Of a stretch of 22,598 bases of DNA, positions 19,145-22,598 are shown one piece after another (position 1 is the first letter of the stretch; each line of letters starts with the position of its first letter). A model generated the notes under the pieces. That model saw only the letters and a list, made by a program, of their open reading frames with translations. It did no database searches and was not told the DNA's origin. The stretch is from Zancudomyces culisetae (taxonomy: Eukaryota; Kickxellomycota; Harpellomycetes; Harpellales; Legeriomycetaceae). Made by a program: the position numbers and the translations under genes. The stretch is from NCBI GenBank assembly GCA_001969505.1, contig LSSK01001026.1, forward strand, positions 1-22,598, written 5' to 3'.

Positions 19145-19648
19145 TTGTTCTTTTACACGACCAAAAGTCGCATTTCCAAATTTGGTCTTTCACTTTTTGA
19201 AAAAATGATAGCTGTTTTCGGCCAAACAAAATGCTTGCTGCGAAATTTGGTTAAAGCGAATATCAAAATTTTGGCAAATATTCCCACAAAATCTGTGCTA
19301 TTCAATTTTGCATCCCCAATACTGAAGATTTCCCTCAAAGAATACATTTATCATGTGATTATAAAAATACTATCAAGTGCCCAGCACGTGCCGCGCACTC
19401 AAACTACACAAGAAGGATCTAGAGCACAAACTGAGTACCATCTCTCTTCTCCTTGTTTCTTTCATGTCATATATTTTTTCGTTTTATTTAGTATAGTTGA
19501 ACATCGACAGGGAAATGGTTGTACAAGTGAAATGCACTATGGATCAGGATTGACGAAAAGTAGAACTAGGCAAAATAATAAAATAAACGATATATCCTTC
19601 CCATGCTATAAAGCGTATCGGAAGAGAGCTCGTAGGCCCTTTCTATAA
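19145..19648 (+). CDS. Possible small gene: 167-168-codon open frame, unidentified
   Basis: The frame is closed by TGA directly before 19145 and ends with TAA at 19646-19648. If translated from the ATG at codon 21 (MIAVFGQTKCLLRNLVKANI...), the first 45 or so residues contain Lys and Arg but no acidic residue, like a mitochondrial presequence. A hydrophobic stretch CFFHVIYFFVLFSIV and a very basic end AYRKRARRPFL follow. I recognise no family. A stop-free run of this length is unlikely in spacer DNA this rich in AT, which is the main argument for it. Phe/Ile/Lys-heavy composition and lack of similarity argue against it. It lies between the HEM2 3' end and the VPS9 promoter, on the opposite strand from both. 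It could also contain an unrecognised intron (gtcatatattttttcgttttatttag is intron-end-like). Confidence 0.25.
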   Translation: MFFYTTKSRISKFGLSLFEKMIAVFGQTKCLLRNLVKANIKILANIPTKSVLFNFASPILKISLKEYIYHVIIKILSSAQHVPRTQTTQEGSRAQTEYHLSSPCFFHVIYFFVLFSIVEHRQGNGCTSEMHYGSGLTKSRTRQNNKINDISFPCYKAYRKRARRPFL

Positions 19649-19825
19649 GTTTGTTTTTTTATATTCTTTGTCAAAAATAAATAATTTGAACTAATCAGAG
19701 ACAACTGGTGAAGGCATGACCAACATAAGACAATACAAGTCTACTCAACAACCTTCCTGAATCGCCGCTATTACACCATGGTAAACTTTATAAATATAAA
19801 GCCAAAACAAAATACTGGACAACAT
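19649..19825. terminator. 3' flank of HEM2
   Basis: This short AT-rich spacer follows the HEM2 stop on the minus strand. Several TTTATA/AAATAA-type stretches could act in polyadenylation. Nothing else is visible. Confidence 0.35.
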
Positions 19826-21186
<1,361 letters not shown>

Positions 21187-21693
21187 CTTTTTTCGCCTTT
21201 CGCTTGTATTCGCTATATACTTTATTGGTCTTTTGTTTATTTTGTACAAATGTGCAATTTTGTAGCTTTAATTTGGTGTATCTAGATTGATTTTCTTTTG
21301 ATTTGGAAAAAAAAAGCCACTCAACAGAGAAATTAAAAATCGAAGACTTTTATGGGTTCCGGCTCCTTAAAGCATGATTAGCAGTATTTGATTTTCTCCA
21401 AGGATTTTATGCTTAAATCAAGAATTAAAAAAATATGGTTGAATTTCATAGGTATAGGAAAAAAGGAGAGAAAGGTCAACTTGTTTCATACCGCCAACTA
21501 TTTATGCTGATACAACTCAGGAAAATTTCCCAGTAATCCACCCTATATGACAAATTAACGGGGAGTTATTTGGTGGGCCTGTTGCCAAAATAATTATTAA
21601 CTACTCAAACCTTTGCCCTCTGGCAAAAAAGAATACACATGTGATTATAGACGCAAATTACGAGAAAATAAACAACTCCGAACAAAAAAACAC
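21187..21693. promoter_or_regulatory. HEM2 upstream region, possibly a bidirectional promoter
   Basis: About 500 bp of AT-rich DNA lie upstream of HEM2 and of a possible plus-strand gene at 21694. No element was recognised with confidence. Confidence 0.4.
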
Positions 21694-21762
21694 ATGCCAA
21701 AGGGTAGTGTTATGTTAGATCTGTTATCCAATGCACAAACTGCCACTCAATATCCGCTATTA
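21694..21762 (+). CDS. Possible first exon of an unidentified spliced gene
   Basis: An ATG with A at -3 opens a 23-codon frame, MPKGSVMLDLLSNAQTATQY plus PLL, that ends exactly at a consensus donor GTAAGT (21763-21768), leaving phase 0. Downstream acceptors at 21893 (AATTAG before ggttac) and 22005 (GATTTAG) precede frames with protein-like character: GYKNTKERQLYFFRDLL, and SWTTIYSLSEAVAIQLDPFV up to a stop at 22094. I could not join them into one clean reading frame or recognise a family, so both the gene and its structure are uncertain. Confidence 0.3.
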
Positions 21763-22005
21763 GTAAGTTTTTAACAGGTACTGGTGTACTCTTGTATATA
21801 TGTTTTGTAAACACTGTAGTCAGTTCATGAAAATATGTGATAGTACTACACCAACTTCCCCTTCAAACTTTAATTAGGGTTACAAAAATACTAAAGAAAG
21901 ACAACTGTACTTTTTCCGAGATTTACTATAAAAAGTAAGTCTGCTTTACTTTCCCCTCCTCCTCCCTCACTCTTTCTTTGCATTTCCCTCGTAAATATGA
22001 TTTAG

Positions 22006-22094
22006 ATTCTTGGACAACAATCTATTCCCTCTCTGAAGCCGTTGCTATTCAACTTGATCCGTTTGTGGTAGAAAATTACACATTAGTGCGATAG
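22006..22094 (+). CDS. Possible internal or last exon of the same unidentified gene
   Basis: This frame follows the acceptor GATTTAG and reads SWTTIYSLSEAVAIQLDPFV, then VENYTLVR and stop. A possible donor GTAGAA at 22068 would allow a 78-nt intron to an acceptor TTTAG at 22145. Residue composition is more protein-like than the surrounding spacer. No homologue recognised. Confidence 0.22.
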
Positions 22095-22104
22095 TAGACA
22101 CCAA

Positions 22105-22356
22105 GTGGTTGTTTTCTGCTATCTAAGTGTTATTCACGAATTTAGAAAGTATATGTCAAGTGGGGGGGAGGAGGAAGCAAACCAAGCCAAGACGAATTTA
22201 GTAAACTTGGAATGTTTACAAACGTCATACCACCCTCCTTTCACCTTTTTTGAGCACCTAACGCCATCCGCTTCTTTCACAAACTCGCACCCCATCATCT
22301 ATGCTCCACTACCAAGCGCCTCTTCAGGTCCTTGTTTTAAGCTTGGGTTCCAGTAA
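22105..22356 (+). other. Open frame, possible terminal exon
   Basis: This stretch of about 83 codons is open to a TAA at 22354-22356. It includes LECLQTSYHPPFTFFEHLTP and a Ser/Pro-rich end closing with CFKLGFQ. It is locally richer in C and G than the flanks, including a run of 7 G at 22162-22168. A second frame from an acceptor at 22145 is also open for about 35 codons, so I cannot choose between them or show that either is used. Confidence 0.2.
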
Positions 22357-22598
22357 TATCTTATGTGTGGATATCCTAAAGTGAAAAAAAGGCTCCTGTA
22401 AACATAAAAATCAGAGATAAAGGTTTTTACTAAGGATGTATGTATTAATGCTTTATAGGACATTGTACATTTGGTCGTTTTGATTATTAATTAAGTTCAT
22501 GGATAACGAAAATCTTATAATTAACTCTAAAAACGGAAAAAATTAGTAGCTAATTGGCGGTTTTAATACTACAAAGAAGGTGAATTGGGATTTGCATA
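22357..22598. other. AT-rich right end, nothing recognised
   Basis: These last 242 bp are AT-rich with no open frame, repeat or RNA gene that I can support. Confidence 0.4.

Noticed and set aside
19145-19210. FFYTTKSRIS resembling the FYTTK motif of bacterial/mitochondrial ribosomal protein bL33
   Set aside because: The preceding Gly-Thr-Gly and the following KYDP...HVLF signature are absent, and a TGA lies directly upstream; the match is too short.

Overview
The window reads as nuclear DNA of a fungus, probably an early-diverging one. The genes are single transcription units with short spliceosomal introns (71 to 170 nt, GT...AG, one with a perfect TACTAAC branch site), AT-rich spacers and many simple-sequence tracts. 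A gamma-SNAP gene, an eIF3m gene and a VARP-like VPS9 protein together argue against a Saccharomyces-type yeast. The low-GC spacers and homopolymeric, repeat-rich proteins would suit a Zoopagomycota-type fungus, but that placement is inference.

Layout from left to right: (1) the 3' part of a Yak1/DYRK-type protein kinase (+, cut by the window edge) ends 8 bp from the convergent stop codon of a two-exon DCP1 decapping-subunit gene (-). (2) A 4.8-kb uninterrupted frame (-) encodes a 1589-aa protein with leucine-rich-repeat-like segments, an LRR-cap-like motif, PH-like segments and two CxxC pairs. Its architecture resembles STK11IP/Nischarin-type scaffolds. (3) A 1-kb spacer divides it from a four-exon gamma-SNAP gene (+). 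(4) A convergent 3.5-kb gene (-) encodes a large Ser/Thr/Val-rich secreted protein with internal repeats and no recognised family. (5) Two tandem minus-strand genes follow: eIF3m (two exons) and a 965-aa VPS9-domain Rab5-type exchange factor whose closest resemblance is to VARP/ANKRD27 without the ankyrin repeats. (6) A four-exon HEM2/ALAD gene (porphobilinogen synthase, -) keeps its zinc cysteines and catalytic lysines at the same numbers as the human enzyme. (7) The last 1.4 kb has a divergent promoter region and a possible, unidentified spliced gene on the plus strand.

The neighbours do not form a pathway. They are mostly housekeeping genes: kinase signalling, mRNA decapping, translation initiation, haem synthesis, and two membrane-traffic factors (gamma-SNAP and the VPS9 protein). 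The less ordinary items are the large secreted repeat protein, the LRR/PH-like giant, the ankyrin-less VARP-like protein, and a 168-codon open frame at 19145-19648 that is longer than expected for AT-rich spacer DNA. I found no CRISPR array, transposon, tRNA or rRNA. Exon coordinates were worked out by hand from splice sites and protein similarity.
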